Below, piece after piece: positions 44,431 through 54,687 of a stretch of DNA of 64,000 bases (within the stretch, counting starts at the first letter, position 1; every line of letters begins with the position of its first letter). The stretch covers positions 1 to 64,000 of the forward strand of contig CAMMVF010000006.1 of the NCBI GenBank assembly GCA_946500295.1, written 5' to 3'. Source of the stretch: an uncultured Clostridia bacterium. GTDB lineage: Bacteria > Bacillota > Clostridia > Oscillospirales > Acutalibacteraceae. The translations under genes were made by a program, and so were the position numbers. The notes under the pieces are model-generated. The model saw only the letters and a list, made by a program, of their open reading frames with translations, made no database searches and was not told where the DNA came from.

Positions 44431-47037
44431 ATGGCAGAGCTTTCTCCGATGATGAAACAATACTTGGAAATCAAGGAGCAGAATAAAGATTGTATACTTT
44501 TCTTCCGTCTCGGCGATTTCTATGAGATGTTTTTTGACGATGCAAAGCTTGCTTCAAAAGAGCTTGAGCTGACTTTAACTGGTCGTGATTGCGGGCTTGA
44601 GGAGAGAGCGCCCATGTGCGGCGTACCCTTCCATAGCTGTGAGGGATATATTGCAAGACTTGTGGCAAAGGGATATAAGGTAGCTATCTGTGAGCAGATG
44701 GAAGATCCGTCCGCTGCAAAGGGACTAGTAAAACGTGGTATTGTCAGAATTATTACTCCCGGTACTGTAATGGAGAGCAGTATGCTCGACGAATCTAAAA
44801 ATAACTATATCGCCTGTTGCTATGCCGACGGAAACACGATAGGAGCCTGCTTTGCGGATATATCCACAGGAGAACTGCACTGCACGCAGATTTCCGGAGA
44901 AAATTCATTTGACTCGCTCAAAAATGAGCTTTTTCTCTTTTCGCCCCGAGAAATTTTGATCGGCGGTGATATCCGCAGCTTTTCTGAGCTTCCTGAGCTT
45001 ATAAGAGAAAAGCTCTCAGCTGGAGTTGAGATGCTCGAGGATGAAAGCTTTGATTATGAAGCTTCACTATCTGCACTTGAAGCACAATACGGGAAGGAAC
45101 AATCTGATAAGCTCGCCCGTGACAATTATCGAGCGGCAATTTCCTGCGTTGGAGCGCTTTTAAAGTATCTTCGTTCTACACAGAAAAACGGTCTTGAACG
45201 AATGAATAAAATTGATTTCTACCTTGGAAATCAATACATGAATCTCGACTTGAACACCAGACGCAATCTTGAACTTATAGAAACCATGCGCACTAAGGAT
45301 AAAAAGGGCTCCCTTTTGTGGGTGCTTGATAAAACCAAAACCGCTATGGGAAAAAGACTTATCAGAAATTGGATTGAGCAACCGCTTGTAAGCTGCGCTG
45401 CCATTATAAAAAGACAAAATGCAGTGGACGAGCTGTACACAAATACTATGATGCGTTTGGAGCTTGAAAATACACTGAGCGGTATCTCGGATATCGAAAG
45501 ACTGATGACCAGAATTGTCTATGGCAGTGCAAACGGTCGAGAGTTGAGAAATTTAAGCTCAGCGTTGAGCAAAGTACCCGAGTTGGTAGCTATTATCAGC
45601 GATGTAAAAACCCCGATGCTCACCGAACTGTTAAAGCTTACCGATCCGCTGGAAGATGTTCGACAGCTCATAGATTCCGCTATAGTTGAGGACCCGCCGT
45701 TTTCAGTACGTGAGGGCGGAATAATCAACGAGGGTTACAGTGAGGAGCTTGATTCGCTGAGAAATGATATGAATAACTCAGCATCTCTTCTAAGTGAAAT
45801 CGAGCAAAGAGAGAGGGAGAAAACCTCCATACCTAAGCTCAAAGTAGGCTATAACCGTGTTTTTGGTTATTATATAGAGGTTACAAACTCATACAAAAAT
45901 CTTGTGCCCGCAGAATACATAAGGAAACAGACCCTTACAAATTGCGAGCGATACATTACCGAGGAGCTAAAGAGTCTGGAGGGCAGAATACTCGGAGCCA
46001 AGGAACGATCCCAGGGCTTAGAATATAAGATTTTTGAGCAAATTAGAACGGAGGTCTCATCAAACCTTGAGAGAATCCAATCTACAGCAACTGCAATAGC
46101 GAATTTGGATGTTTTAGCTTCCTTGGCAAGTGTAGCGGCTGATAACAGATATTGTAAGCCTAATATCTCTCTTAGCGGCGGTATCAAACTCAAAGAAAGT
46201 CGTCACCCGGTAGTCGAGCAGCTTTTAAAGGGTGCGCCTTTTGTGCCGAATAACTGTATTTTGGATAGTGGTGATAACACAGTAGCGATTATCACCGGTC
46301 CCAACATGGCGGGTAAATCCACCTATATGCGTCAGGTGGCTTTGATAGTGTTAATGGCTCAGATTGGCTCATTTGTTCCCGCTTCCAGTGCTGATATAGA
46401 AATCTGCGACAGTATATTTACCCGTGTTGGAGCGTCAGACGATTTGGCCTCGGGACAGTCCACCTTTATGGTTGAGATGAGCGAGGTTGCAACGATTGTA
46501 AAAAATGCTACCTCAAAAAGTCTTTTAATTTTAGATGAGATCGGCAGGGGAACTTCTACCTTTGACGGAATGAGTATCGCTCGGGCTGTGCTTGAGTATG
46601 TGGCAAACAAGAAAAAGCTCGGGGCAAAAACCCTGTTTGCTACTCATTACCACGAGCTCAGCGTCATGGAGGATGTGCTCGACGGAGTTAAGAATTATAA
46701 TATTGCTGTAAAAAAGCGTGGAGATGACATCACCTTCCTGAGACGAATCGTACCAGGCGGTGCTGACGACAGTTACGGTATAGAGGTTGCCAAGCTTGCC
46801 GGAGTACCTGAGTGGATTATAAAAAGGGCTAAGCAAATACTCAAAGAGCTTGAATCCGGCACAAGCAGCACTGAAAAGGTCGCAAAGGAAAAACCACGTA
46901 GTGAACCGGAGCCGCTCCCTCTTTTTGCTGCAGGAAATTCTGCGGTTGAGGAGAAGCTTAAATCTATTGATTTAAATACGCTTACGCCGATTGAATCCAT
47001 GAATATACTTTTTGAACTAAAAAAAATGTGTAATTAA
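44431..47037 (+). CDS. mutS: DNA mismatch repair protein MutS
   Basis: Encodes 868 residues. It detects mismatches and recruits MutL. The N-terminal mismatch domain has FFRLGDFYEMFFDDA, including the Phe-x-Glu wedge. The ATPase has Walker A GPNMAGKST (about 623), the QSTFMVEMSE motif and Walker B LLILDEIGRGTS (about 698). ATG 44431 follows AGGGAGG; the frame is open to 44410. It precedes mutL by 17 bases. Confidence 0.97.
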   Translation: MAELSPMMKQYLEIKEQNKDCILFFRLGDFYEMFFDDAKLASKELELTLTGRDCGLEERAPMCGVPFHSCEGYIARLVAKGYKVAICEQMEDPSAAKGLVKRGIVRIITPGTVMESSMLDESKNNYIACCYADGNTIGACFADISTGELHCTQISGENSFDSLKNELFLFSPREILIGGDIRSFSELPELIREKLSAGVEMLEDESFDYEASLSALEAQYGKEQSDKLARDNYRAAISCVGALLKYLRSTQKNGLERMNKIDFYLGNQYMNLDLNTRRNLELIETMRTKDKKGSLLWVLDKTKTAMGKRLIRNWIEQPLVSCAAIIKRQNAVDELYTNTMMRLELENTLSGISDIERLMTRIVYGSANGRELRNLSSALSKVPELVAIISDVKTPMLTELLKLTDPLEDVRQLIDSAIVEDPPFSVREGGIINEGYSEELDSLRNDMNNSASLLSEIEQREREKTSIPKLKVGYNRVFGYYIEVTNSYKNLVPAEYIRKQTLTNCERYITEELKSLEGRILGAKERSQGLEYKIFEQIRTEVSSNLERIQSTATAIANLDVLASLASVAADNRYCKPNISLSGGIKLKESRHPVVEQLLKGAPFVPNNCILDSGDNTVAIITGPNMAGKSTYMRQVALIVLMAQIGSFVPASSADIEICDSIFTRVGASDDLASGQSTFMVEMSEVATIVKNATSKSLLILDEIGRGTSTFDGMSIARAVLEYVANKKKLGAKTLFATHYHELSVMEDVLDGVKNYNIAVKKRGDDITFLRRIVPGGADDSYGIEVAKLAGVPEWIIKRAKQILKELESGTSSTEKVAKEKPRSEPEPLPLFAAGNSAVEEKLKSIDLNTLTPIESMNILFELKKMCN

Positions 47038-47054
47038 TCGGGAGGTGAGTTGGA

Positions 47055-49154
47055 TTGGGCAGGATAAATGTACTGGACAAACACACCGCCGAGCTTATAG
47101 CGGCGGGAGAAGTAGTAGAACGACCTGCATCTGTAATTAAGGAACTTGTTGAAAATTCTATAGATGCAGGAGCTAAAAATATTACAGTTGAGATAATGCG
47201 TGGCGGTGTTACATATATTCGCGTGACAGATGACGGCTGCGGTATAATGAAAGAGGACATAAAGAAGGCCTTTATCCGAAACGCCACCAGCAAGATTTTA
47301 AATCCCGATGACCTCGACGCCATTTCTACCCTTGGATTTAGGGGAGAGGCTCTCGCTTCAGTAAGCTCTGTTTCCAAGGTTGAGCTTTTAACGCTGAGCG
47401 ATAACGAAAAAATCGGCAGCAGGTATGTAGTTCACGGAGGAGATGAGATTGAATTTGACAGCGCAGGCTGTCCTAAGGGAACTACAATCATAGTCAGAGA
47501 TATTTTCTACAATGTTCCGGCTCGAATGAAGTTTTTGAAAAAGGATGTGTCTGAGGGCAACGCCGTTACTGGTGTCGTAGATAAAATAGCTCTTTCTCAT
47601 CCGGAGATATCCTTTACATATATAAAAGACGGTAAGCTCGCACTTAAAACTGCGGGTGACGGTAAACTATTGTCTGCTATATACTCAGTGTACGGTCGTG
47701 ATTTTGCAAAGAATTTGGTTGAGGTTGATTATACATTAAACGGGATAAGAGTCTGGGGTTATGTCTCACGCCCCTACAATTCCAGGGCGAACAGAAGTAT
47801 GCAAAACTTCTTTATAAATAATCGCTATGTTCGCTGCCGCACAGCTATGGTGGCGCTGGAGGAAGCGTGCAAGGGTATGGTTATGGTTGGAAAATTTCCT
47901 GCCTGCGTGCTTCATATCGAACTTTCCTTTGAAGGTGTTGATGTAAACGTACACCCAGCCAAAACCGAGGTTCGTTTTGTAAATGAAAGGCCGGTATTCG
48001 AAGCAGTTTACCATGGAGTAAAATCAGCCCTTAACTCGGATTTTAAAGAGAAGGAGGTTCTGCTTTCAAAGAGCGTCGCTGACAACCAGTCACAGAGTAA
48101 AACAGTAAAAAACTCAGCCTTTACCTTTGACAGCGCAGTAATTAGACAAAAAAAGAACGAAACCGCTGCCAAAGCCGCTAATATATCACAGCGAGAACCT
48201 CAGCTTTATTTGCCGCCAAAGCCCGGTGCAGGGGTACAATTTCGGCTTTCAGACAGCGCCGATAATGGACGTTCAATAAAAAATTATCTTAATTTTATTG
48301 ATAAAATTAACACTATTTCTGATACCGAAAACAAGACACAAAATTGCGAAGAACCTGAGAATAACGCGCCGACTTTGACTGAAACTTTTAATCAACAACA
48401 TCAAGAAAAAGATAGTGATTCTGAGGATACAGTTAATACAAATCCAACTCAACCAAAACAAGATCCTATAATTTCGGTTTCTGCCGCTGCTTCAACAGCT
48501 TGTATAAACGAGCAAACTCATACTGAACCTGATACGAGTATAGGTGTAAATAGAAATGTTGACACCGTCACTGAATTGACCAATACATCTTCAAGATATA
48601 TTGGTGAAATTTTTGATACCTATATACTTGCTCAGAGGGGATCAGGTGAGCTGTTAGTTATAGACAAGCACGCAGCTCACGAGCGTATGATATATGAAAA
48701 ATTAAAGAGGGAAAAGCCATCTGCTTACTCACAAGCCCTACTCGTCCCGGAGACTGTTTTGCTCAGCTCGTCCGAATATGACGTGGTATTAAGCAATATT
48801 GAAGCTTTTGAGAACCTCGGCTTTGAAATTGATGACTTCGGTAATTCCACTGTAGCTGTCAGAGCATATCCGCAATATCTTGCAGTTGAAGATATCAAAT
48901 CCACAGTTGAAGAGATGGCCGGATATTTGCTTGACAACAAAAAGCAAATTCAAAGTGAAAAGATGGATTGGGTGTATCACAACATAGCCTGTCGTGCGGC
49001 AATCAAAGGCGGAAATAAAAATACCTCAGAAGAACTCAAGGAGATACTAAAAGTCGTCGAGTCCGACCCCAACGTCAGATTCTGTCCCCACGGCAGACCC
49101 GTATGTACAGTAATCAAAAAAAGTGAATTTGAAAAAATGTTTGGCAGGGTGTGA
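47055..49154 (+). CDS. mutL: DNA mismatch repair endonuclease MutL
   Basis: Encodes 699 residues. The N-terminal GHKL ATPase shows AAGEVVERPASVIKELVENS, DDGCGI and GFRGEAL (about 95). A long, poorly conserved, acidic and Thr/Ser/Gln-rich linker runs from about 335 to 515. The C-terminal domain has the endonuclease metal motif DKHAAHERMIYE (about 537) and CPHGRP (about 677), so it belongs to the nicking type used in species without MutH. Translation starts at TTG 47055 after GGGAGGTG. Confidence 0.96.
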   Translation: MGRINVLDKHTAELIAAGEVVERPASVIKELVENSIDAGAKNITVEIMRGGVTYIRVTDDGCGIMKEDIKKAFIRNATSKILNPDDLDAISTLGFRGEALASVSSVSKVELLTLSDNEKIGSRYVVHGGDEIEFDSAGCPKGTTIIVRDIFYNVPARMKFLKKDVSEGNAVTGVVDKIALSHPEISFTYIKDGKLALKTAGDGKLLSAIYSVYGRDFAKNLVEVDYTLNGIRVWGYVSRPYNSRANRSMQNFFINNRYVRCRTAMVALEEACKGMVMVGKFPACVLHIELSFEGVDVNVHPAKTEVRFVNERPVFEAVYHGVKSALNSDFKEKEVLLSKSVADNQSQSKTVKNSAFTFDSAVIRQKKNETAAKAANISQREPQLYLPPKPGAGVQFRLSDSADNGRSIKNYLNFIDKINTISDTENKTQNCEEPENNAPTLTETFNQQHQEKDSDSEDTVNTNPTQPKQDPIISVSAAASTACINEQTHTEPDTSIGVNRNVDTVTELTNTSSRYIGEIFDTYILAQRGSGELLVIDKHAAHERMIYEKLKREKPSAYSQALLVPETVLLSSSEYDVVLSNIEAFENLGFEIDDFGNSTVAVRAYPQYLAVEDIKSTVEEMAGYLLDNKKQIQSEKMDWVYHNIACRAAIKGGNKNTSEELKEILKVVESDPNVRFCPHGRPVCTVIKKSEFEKMFGRV

Positions 49155-49155
49155 A

Positions 49156-50115
49156 ATGTTGAATACCACTGAAAAAATTCCTCTTGTCGCTGTTGTTGGT
49201 CCTACCGCCTCAGGTAAGACAGGACTAGGAATAGAAATAGCAAAAAAATACAACGGAGAAATAGTGTCTGCTGACTCAATGCAGATATATAAATATATGG
49301 ATATAGCCACGGCAAAGCCCACCTTGCAGGAAATGCAAGGGATTCCCCATCACTTGATAGATTTTCTGTCGCCTGACCAAAGCTTCTCTGTAGCCGACTA
49401 TGTAGCTCTTGCTCATCAGATTATTGCGGATATTTTCAACAGGGGAAAGCTGCCTGTGCTGGTCGGAGGAACAGGTTTGTACATCTCATCCCTACTTGAT
49501 AATATAGAGTTTACACCTTCTGGTTCCGACGAAAAGCTTAGGGCTGAATTGTCGGATATTTGTGACAAGGAAGGTATTCAAAAGCTTCTCGATATGCTCG
49601 GCAAGTTTGACCCCGAAAGTGCAGCAAGACTTTCTGCCCAGAAAAACAAATCCAGAATTATCCGAGCTATAGAAATATATAAAACAACCGGTGAGACCAT
49701 GACCGAGAGCCTTAAAAAGTCTCGCCTGAAAGAGACTCCATATAATGATGTCAGGATAGGTTTAACCGTTTGTGACCGCAGTTTTCTATACAATAGGATT
49801 AATTCACGGGTTGACTATATGATTGACTCGGGGCTGCTCAATGAAACTAGGCGAATAATGCAGATGAATTTAGGAAAAACTGCAAAAATGGCAATCGGAT
49901 ATAAGGAACTGATTCCATATATTAATGGTGAGGTTTCTTATGATGATGCAATAAATAGGCTAAAGATGGAGACTCGCCGCTATGCCAAGCGACAGCTTAC
50001 ATGGTTTAGAAGAGATAATAAAATAAATTGGTTATATATTGATAAATTTACGCAAGAGGAGCTTTTCTCCCAAAGCTGTGAATTCATAGAAAAAACATTA
50101 GATTTTGGCAGGTGA
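49156..50115 (+). CDS. miaA: tRNA dimethylallyltransferase
   Basis: Encodes 319 residues. It adds the dimethylallyl group to A37 of tRNAs reading U-starting codons. The P-loop is GPTASGKTGL, with the conserved DSMQIYKYMDIATAKP and GGTGLYISSL. The C-terminal part has WFRRD. ATG 49156 begins one base after the mutL stop. Its product is the substrate of MiaB encoded in the same cluster. Confidence 0.96.
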   Translation: MLNTTEKIPLVAVVGPTASGKTGLGIEIAKKYNGEIVSADSMQIYKYMDIATAKPTLQEMQGIPHHLIDFLSPDQSFSVADYVALAHQIIADIFNRGKLPVLVGGTGLYISSLLDNIEFTPSGSDEKLRAELSDICDKEGIQKLLDMLGKFDPESAARLSAQKNKSRIIRAIEIYKTTGETMTESLKKSRLKETPYNDVRIGLTVCDRSFLYNRINSRVDYMIDSGLLNETRRIMQMNLGKTAKMAIGYKELIPYINGEVSYDDAINRLKMETRRYAKRQLTWFRRDNKINWLYIDKFTQEELFSQSCEFIEKTLDFGR

Positions 50116-50120
50116 AAGCG

Positions 50121-51422
50121 TTGGAAAAATCTACACTTAAAAGAATCGGCGTGGTCTTGTTAGCGTTTATTGTACTCCTATACATTTTCTACCTTCTATA
50201 TGGAGCCAATTTTTCTGTTGTAAAGACTGAAACGGTAAATCTAACAACAGTTGCCGACTCAATATATACTGACGGTTATATTGTAAGAAATGAAACATTG
50301 ATTACAAATGACACCGCCGGGGTAGTATCATATGAGTTTGAGGGCAACAGAAAGGTGGCAGCAGGAGGTACGATCGCTAAGGTTTACGCAAGTGAGCAGG
50401 ATGCCAGCAACCACAGGCAGATGGAGCAAATCCAGCAGGAGATCGAGATTTTTGAAAAGCTTAATCAATCAGCGAGAATGGAATCTGCAAGTCTTGACAG
50501 TGTAAGAAATCAGATTACCTCAGAAATAATGAATATCAACAAGAGCGTCGTTGATGGAGATATTCTCGGTATCTCAGAAAATGAAGATAATCTTATATAC
50601 AGCTTGAATGAGAGTATGCTGGTTTTGGGAGAGGTAGAAGACTATTCCGATAAAATTGCAGAGCTTCAGGTTCTATATAATACATTAAACGGAAGTACCG
50701 GAGATGCAATAGCTGAAATCACTTCGCCAGTATCCGGATATTTTACCACCTCTATTGACGGCTATGAGCAAAAGTATGATTACAAAACAGTTACTCAGAC
50801 TGACCTTGAACAGGCCGAAAATGGACTGAACGAAAAGCAGGATGAGGTTGCGGACAATGTAATCGGTAAAGTAATCAGTGATTTGAACTGGTATATTGTC
50901 AGTCCGATCAGCGCACAAGAAAGTCTTGCAATAAACAAAAACCTGGATTCCTCACAAATTAAAGTCAGTATGCCTTATGCCGCAGCTCAGAGTTTGCCTG
51001 TCACTATCGCTGCAATGAACCAAAAGACCAAAACTGATGATGGCGCTTTGATTTTACAGTGTAACTATATGAGTGATGTGCTTGCTTCCTTGAGACAGGA
51101 GGAGCTGCAAATTGATGTTGAGACATATGAGGGGCTGTATGTAAGTAAGTCAGCTCTACATGAGGATGAAATCACAACAATCGTCACAGATGATAACGGA
51201 AATGAAATTGAACAATCCGAAAGAGTTCAGGGTGTATATGTAATAAACGGTAATATTCTTGAATTTAAGGAGGTTGTAATTGCATATTCCGGGGATGATT
51301 TTATAATCTGTAAACAAACGCCCTCTGAGGAGGAACTGTTTGGTGATGAAACCATAGAGCTTTATGACAGAGTTGTAGTAGGAGGAACTGATTTATATGA
51401 TGGAAAAAGAGTCAATGTGTGA
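50121..51422 (+). CDS. HlyD-like membrane-anchored protein of unknown role
   Basis: Encodes 433 residues. One N-terminal membrane helix (about 9-30) is followed by an extracellular region: a barrel-sandwich-like lobe (DGYIVRNETLI ... VAAGGTIAKVYA), a coiled coil (about 90-185) and a second lobe (about 190-430). This matches the HlyD/RND-adaptor layout, but no pump gene lies nearby. TTG 50121 follows AGGTG by about 7 bases; GTG 50112, inside the miaA stop, lacks good spacing. It sits between miaA and the yggS-sepF division genes, a position seen in Oscillospiraceae; its real function is not known to me. Confidence 0.75.
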   Translation: MEKSTLKRIGVVLLAFIVLLYIFYLLYGANFSVVKTETVNLTTVADSIYTDGYIVRNETLITNDTAGVVSYEFEGNRKVAAGGTIAKVYASEQDASNHRQMEQIQQEIEIFEKLNQSARMESASLDSVRNQITSEIMNINKSVVDGDILGISENEDNLIYSLNESMLVLGEVEDYSDKIAELQVLYNTLNGSTGDAIAEITSPVSGYFTTSIDGYEQKYDYKTVTQTDLEQAENGLNEKQDEVADNVIGKVISDLNWYIVSPISAQESLAINKNLDSSQIKVSMPYAAAQSLPVTIAAMNQKTKTDDGALILQCNYMSDVLASLRQEELQIDVETYEGLYVSKSALHEDEITTIVTDDNGNEIEQSERVQGVYVINGNILEFKEVVIAYSGDDFIICKQTPSEEELFGDETIELYDRVVVGGTDLYDGKRVNV

Positions 51423-52131
51423 TCAAAACAAGCTAAGAGATATTGAGTATAATTACAAAACGATTGAGGAAAATATCTCGGCTGCAGCCATAAAATCTGG
51501 AAGAAGCAGGGAGGATATAACTTTCTTGGCGGCTACTAAGACAGTTGAGCCTGTGTATATCAACCACGCAATATCTTTGGGACTTAAATATATAGGCGAA
51601 AATAGGGTTCAAGAGCTTTTATCGAAGTATGAAAGTTACGATTTGGAGAACGCAAGCCTGCACTTTATAGGACATTTGCAAAGTAATAAGGTAAGACAGA
51701 TCATAAATAAAGTAGATCTTATTCAGTCTGTAGACAGCGTAAAGCTCTCAAATGAGATTTCCCGTCAAAGCAAACTGAATAATACTGACTGTGATGTTTT
51801 AATCGAGGTTAATATTGGCGGTGAGGAGAGTAAATCCGGAATTCAGCCTGAACAGCTCACTGAGCTTCTATATGAAATCTCTGAGCTTGATAATGTTCAT
51901 GTCAAGGGTTTGATGTCAATCCCGCCGATTTGTGACAGTAAAACCGAAATCAGAAAATATTTTTTGCAAATGCACAAACTATTTGTTGACATTAAGAGCA
52001 AAAAAATAGATAATGTAGATATGAAGTTTTTATCAATGGGTATGTCTTCTGACTATGAGGAGGCTATTTTAGAGGGGGCCAATATGGTTAGGCTCGGCTC
52101 GGCTCTATTTGGTCCAAGAATATATGTTTAA
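51397..52131 (+). CDS. yggS: PLP homeostasis protein YggS/PROSC family
   Basis: Encodes 244 residues of the alanine-racemase-like TIM barrel. The PLP lysine lies in FLAATKTVEP, and the phosphate-binding region in FLSMGMSSDYEEAI. YggS binds PLP and keeps its free level in balance; in Firmicutes it lies at the start of the sepF cluster. The first ATG, 51397, follows GGAGGA by 10 bases; ATG 51415 is possible. It overlaps the HlyD-like gene by 26 bases. Confidence 0.93.
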   Translation: MMEKESMCDQNKLRDIEYNYKTIEENISAAAIKSGRSREDITFLAATKTVEPVYINHAISLGLKYIGENRVQELLSKYESYDLENASLHFIGHLQSNKVRQIINKVDLIQSVDSVKLSNEISRQSKLNNTDCDVLIEVNIGGEESKSGIQPEQLTELLYEISELDNVHVKGLMSIPPICDSKTEIRKYFLQMHKLFVDIKSKKIDNVDMKFLSMGMSSDYEEAILEGANMVRLGSALFGPRIYV

Positions 52132-52145
52132 CGGAGGAAAAGTAA

Positions 52146-52652
52146 ATGGCAGGTTTAGTAGATAAATTTAAGCGTATGTGGGATGTTCCTGAGGATGACT
52201 ACGGCGATTATGATGACGATTATCCGGATTATGATGAGGAAGAGGACGATGGTTATCCTTCTCGATCAAGATCCTCTTCGTCAGCTTCTTTCTCATCTTC
52301 CAGCTATCCTTCTTATTCCTCAAGCTCTGCTGACGAGAGAAAGAATAAGGTAGTAAATATAAGCGCAACTGCTAAGCTACAGGTCGTTTTATTTAAGCCT
52401 GAGACTTTCGGCACTGAGACAAAGGCGATAGCAGACGAACTTATTCGCTCTCACACAGTTGTTTTAAATCTCGAAAGAACAGACAGGGCTGAATCAAGGA
52501 GAATCCTTGATTTTCTTAGCGGCTGCGCTTACGCAAATAACGGCTCGGTTAAGAGAATTGCGACAAGCACCTTTTTAATTATTCCGAACAATGTTGATCT
52601 TACAGGCGATGATCTTTTAGATGAGCTTGAGAATAACGGACTGTACTTCTAA
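52146..52652 (+). CDS. sepF: Cell division protein SepF
   Basis: Encodes 168 residues. SepF tethers FtsZ to the membrane and shapes the division septum. The N-terminus MAGLVDKFKRMWDV is the membrane-binding amphipathic helix. A low-complexity linker rich in Asp/Tyr then Ser (about 17-62) leads to the SepF core (about 68-160) with LNLERTDRAESRRILDFLSG. The ylmH start overlaps its stop (TAATG). Confidence 0.95.
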   Translation: MAGLVDKFKRMWDVPEDDYGDYDDDYPDYDEEEDDGYPSRSRSSSSASFSSSSYPSYSSSSADERKNKVVNISATAKLQVVLFKPETFGTETKAIADELIRSHTVVLNLERTDRAESRRILDFLSGCAYANNGSVKRIATSTFLIIPNNVDLTGDDLLDELENNGLYF

Positions 52653-53398
52653 TGAACAGTGAGGACAACATTTCAGTGCTGGTGAGGGACGCTCTAAGGC
52701 TTTCTGATCTCAGAAATAAGCCGTATTTTATCGGGTTTTTAAATTCAGAGGATTTGGATCTTGCCCTGAATGAACTTAAATCTGAAAGCAGTGACTCATA
52801 TCTTGTATGGGGAGGGTATCCAGACAGTGAAAGATCTCTTGTCGGTTTTGTACCTCCCAGTATTTCTCTTGAACCTGAGCAGTTTCCAATTAATGTAGTG
52901 AAAATACAATTTCCTAAGCAGTATGAGCTTACGCATCGAGATTTTCTTGGTGCATTGATGTCATTAGGCATAAAGCGCAGCTGTGTCGGAGATATATGTA
53001 TATTGCCCGGAGAGGCTTATGTGATGCTAAAGTCCGACATCTCCGATTATGTAGTTTCACAGCTCGACAAAATAGGACGTGTCGGGGTTAAGCTCTCCTA
53101 TGATGATATTCCACACCTTGTTTTTAAAAATGACACAACTTTATTGAATATTACCGTATCTTCCCTGCGACTTGACGGTATAGTTTCAGCTGTTTATAAG
53201 CTTAGCAGGGAGAAGAGCTCTCAAGCGATCAGGTCAGGTATAGTTAGTGTGAATCATAGTGTAAAACTATCACCGTCTTGTATGCTAAAAGAAGGCGACT
53301 CGGTAATTGTTAGGGGTAAGGGTAAATGTGTTGTAGTAGAATTACTCGGTGAGAGTAAAAAAGGCAGAAAAAGATTAATAATAAAGAAATATAGATAG
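52652..53398 (+). CDS. ylmH: YlmH-type S4-domain RNA-binding protein
   Basis: Encodes 248 residues. The C-terminal S4 domain (about 175-240) has LRLDGIVSAVYKLSREKSSQ. The N-terminal part matches the YlmH family of Firmicutes. YlmH is reported to act on stalled ribosomes in quality control, and the gene sits between sepF and divIVA across Firmicutes. The start overlaps the sepF stop by one base. Confidence 0.93.
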   Translation: MNSEDNISVLVRDALRLSDLRNKPYFIGFLNSEDLDLALNELKSESSDSYLVWGGYPDSERSLVGFVPPSISLEPEQFPINVVKIQFPKQYELTHRDFLGALMSLGIKRSCVGDICILPGEAYVMLKSDISDYVVSQLDKIGRVGVKLSYDDIPHLVFKNDTTLLNITVSSLRLDGIVSAVYKLSREKSSQAIRSGIVSVNHSVKLSPSCMLKEGDSVIVRGKGKCVVVELLGESKKGRKRLIIKKYR

Positions 53399-53410
53399 GA
53401 GAGATTATTT

Positions 53411-54088
53411 ATGCTTACTATTGATGAGGTAAAAAACATAAGCTTCAGAAGAGCTAACCTTGGCGGTTATCGTCCTGAGGATGTCGAGGCATTTATTGAA
53501 GAGGTTGTAGCTACACTGGAGCAGAATAAAAATGACAAGATTGACTTGGTGAAGAAACTGGATATTCTCGCAAAGAGAATAGAGGAATATCGCCGTGATG
53601 AGGAGAGCGTCAAGGGTGCACTATTGAATGCTCAAAAGGTTATGGAGGCTACAAAACGTGAAGCCCAGCAAGAGGCGGATAAAATTATCAACGACGCCCA
53701 GGCACAGGCTCAGGATATTATTGTTAAGGCTAATGCTTCGGTAGTTGAGCAAAAAAACAGCTATATGAAGCTTCAGGCTGATGCCGTTGTATTAAGAGAC
53801 CAGCTCCGTGAAATATATAAAAACCACCTAGCGCTCATTGACGAGCTTCCTACTGTCGATGATATGGAGAAAACTAAGGCTGAGTTGGATGAAAATTATC
53901 CTGAGACTGAAAACGCAGCTTATACTCCCGTAGCTCAAGCTGAGGTTGATAAGACTGTAGATGAGGTATCCAAGGAGACAGCTCCGCAAGAACGTGACGT
54001 AGTTGATATTACGACTGAGTTTTCGACCGATGCAGTTCAAAAGGCGGCTGAAGAAGCTGTTGGTACAGAGGATAAAAGCGAGGAGTAA
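53411..54088 (+). CDS. divIVA: Cell division protein DivIVA
   Basis: Encodes 225 residues. DivIVA binds curved membrane at poles and septa and recruits partners. The N-terminal lipid-binding domain has LTIDEVKNISFRRANLGGYR and PEDVEAFIEEV. A long coiled coil follows (about 30-145), then an acidic, probably disordered C-terminal tail (about 150-225). TAGGAGAG precedes the ATG. Confidence 0.93.
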   Translation: MLTIDEVKNISFRRANLGGYRPEDVEAFIEEVVATLEQNKNDKIDLVKKLDILAKRIEEYRRDEESVKGALLNAQKVMEATKREAQQEADKIINDAQAQAQDIIVKANASVVEQKNSYMKLQADAVVLRDQLREIYKNHLALIDELPTVDDMEKTKAELDENYPETENAAYTPVAQAEVDKTVDEVSKETAPQERDVVDITTEFSTDAVQKAAEEAVGTEDKSEE

Positions 54089-54141
54089 TCTTCTTTATAA
54101 TCGCTGTTTTACATACTCTCATTAAAAATAATCATCCTAAT

Positions 54142-54168
54142 GGCGGTGTGTCTGTCAGATGCGCCGCC
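54142..54168 (+). terminator. Stem-loop between divIVA and lspA
   Basis: GGCGGTGTGTCTG and CAGATGCGCCGCC pair along most of their length with several G-U pairs, then an AT-rich tail. It may end or thin out divIVA transcription. Confidence 0.5.
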
Positions 54169-54195
54169 TATTTATAGTTTTCGGGGTATTTAATT

Positions 54196-54687
54196 ATGAA
54201 AAAAATAATCACTATAGCGGCAGCTGTCATGTTGGTAATTATTGATCAGGTTCTTAAACTGCTGACTGTAAATTACCTTAAGCCCGTCGGTACCGTTACG
54301 GTAATAAATGGAATTTTTAATTTAACCTATGTTGAAAATACAGGGATGGCATTCGGACTCCTTTCTAATCAGCGTTGGATATTTATTTCGCTTACGGCGT
54401 TAGTTATGATTGTACTCATAGCGGCAATGTTTAAACTCAAAAACCATGGACGACTGTTTTATATTTCTGTAGCTTTACTGGTTGGCGGTGGTATAGGAAA
54501 TTTAATTGACAGAATTGCCTATGGCTATGTAATAGACTATATCAGCCTTTCGTTTTTTCCACCGGTTTGCAATTTTGCCGACTACTGTGTCACAGCAGGA
54601 GTAATTATATTTTTAATCCATTTGTTTTTCTATACTGATTTCTTGAAAAATGATGAAAAAAGGGTGAAAAAAGATGGAGGAGTTTGA
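54196..54687 (+). CDS. lspA: Lipoprotein signal peptidase
   Basis: Encodes 163 residues with four membrane helices. It cleaves signal peptides of prolipoproteins. Signature segments are NLTYVENTGMAFGLL, GGGIGNLIDRIAYGYVIDYI (first catalytic Asp) and CNFADYCVTAG (second). The end overlaps rluD by 14 bases. Confidence 0.95.
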   Translation: MKKIITIAAAVMLVIIDQVLKLLTVNYLKPVGTVTVINGIFNLTYVENTGMAFGLLSNQRWIFISLTALVMIVLIAAMFKLKNHGRLFYISVALLVGGGIGNLIDRIAYGYVIDYISLSFFPPVCNFADYCVTAGVIIFLIHLFFYTDFLKNDEKRVKKDGGV

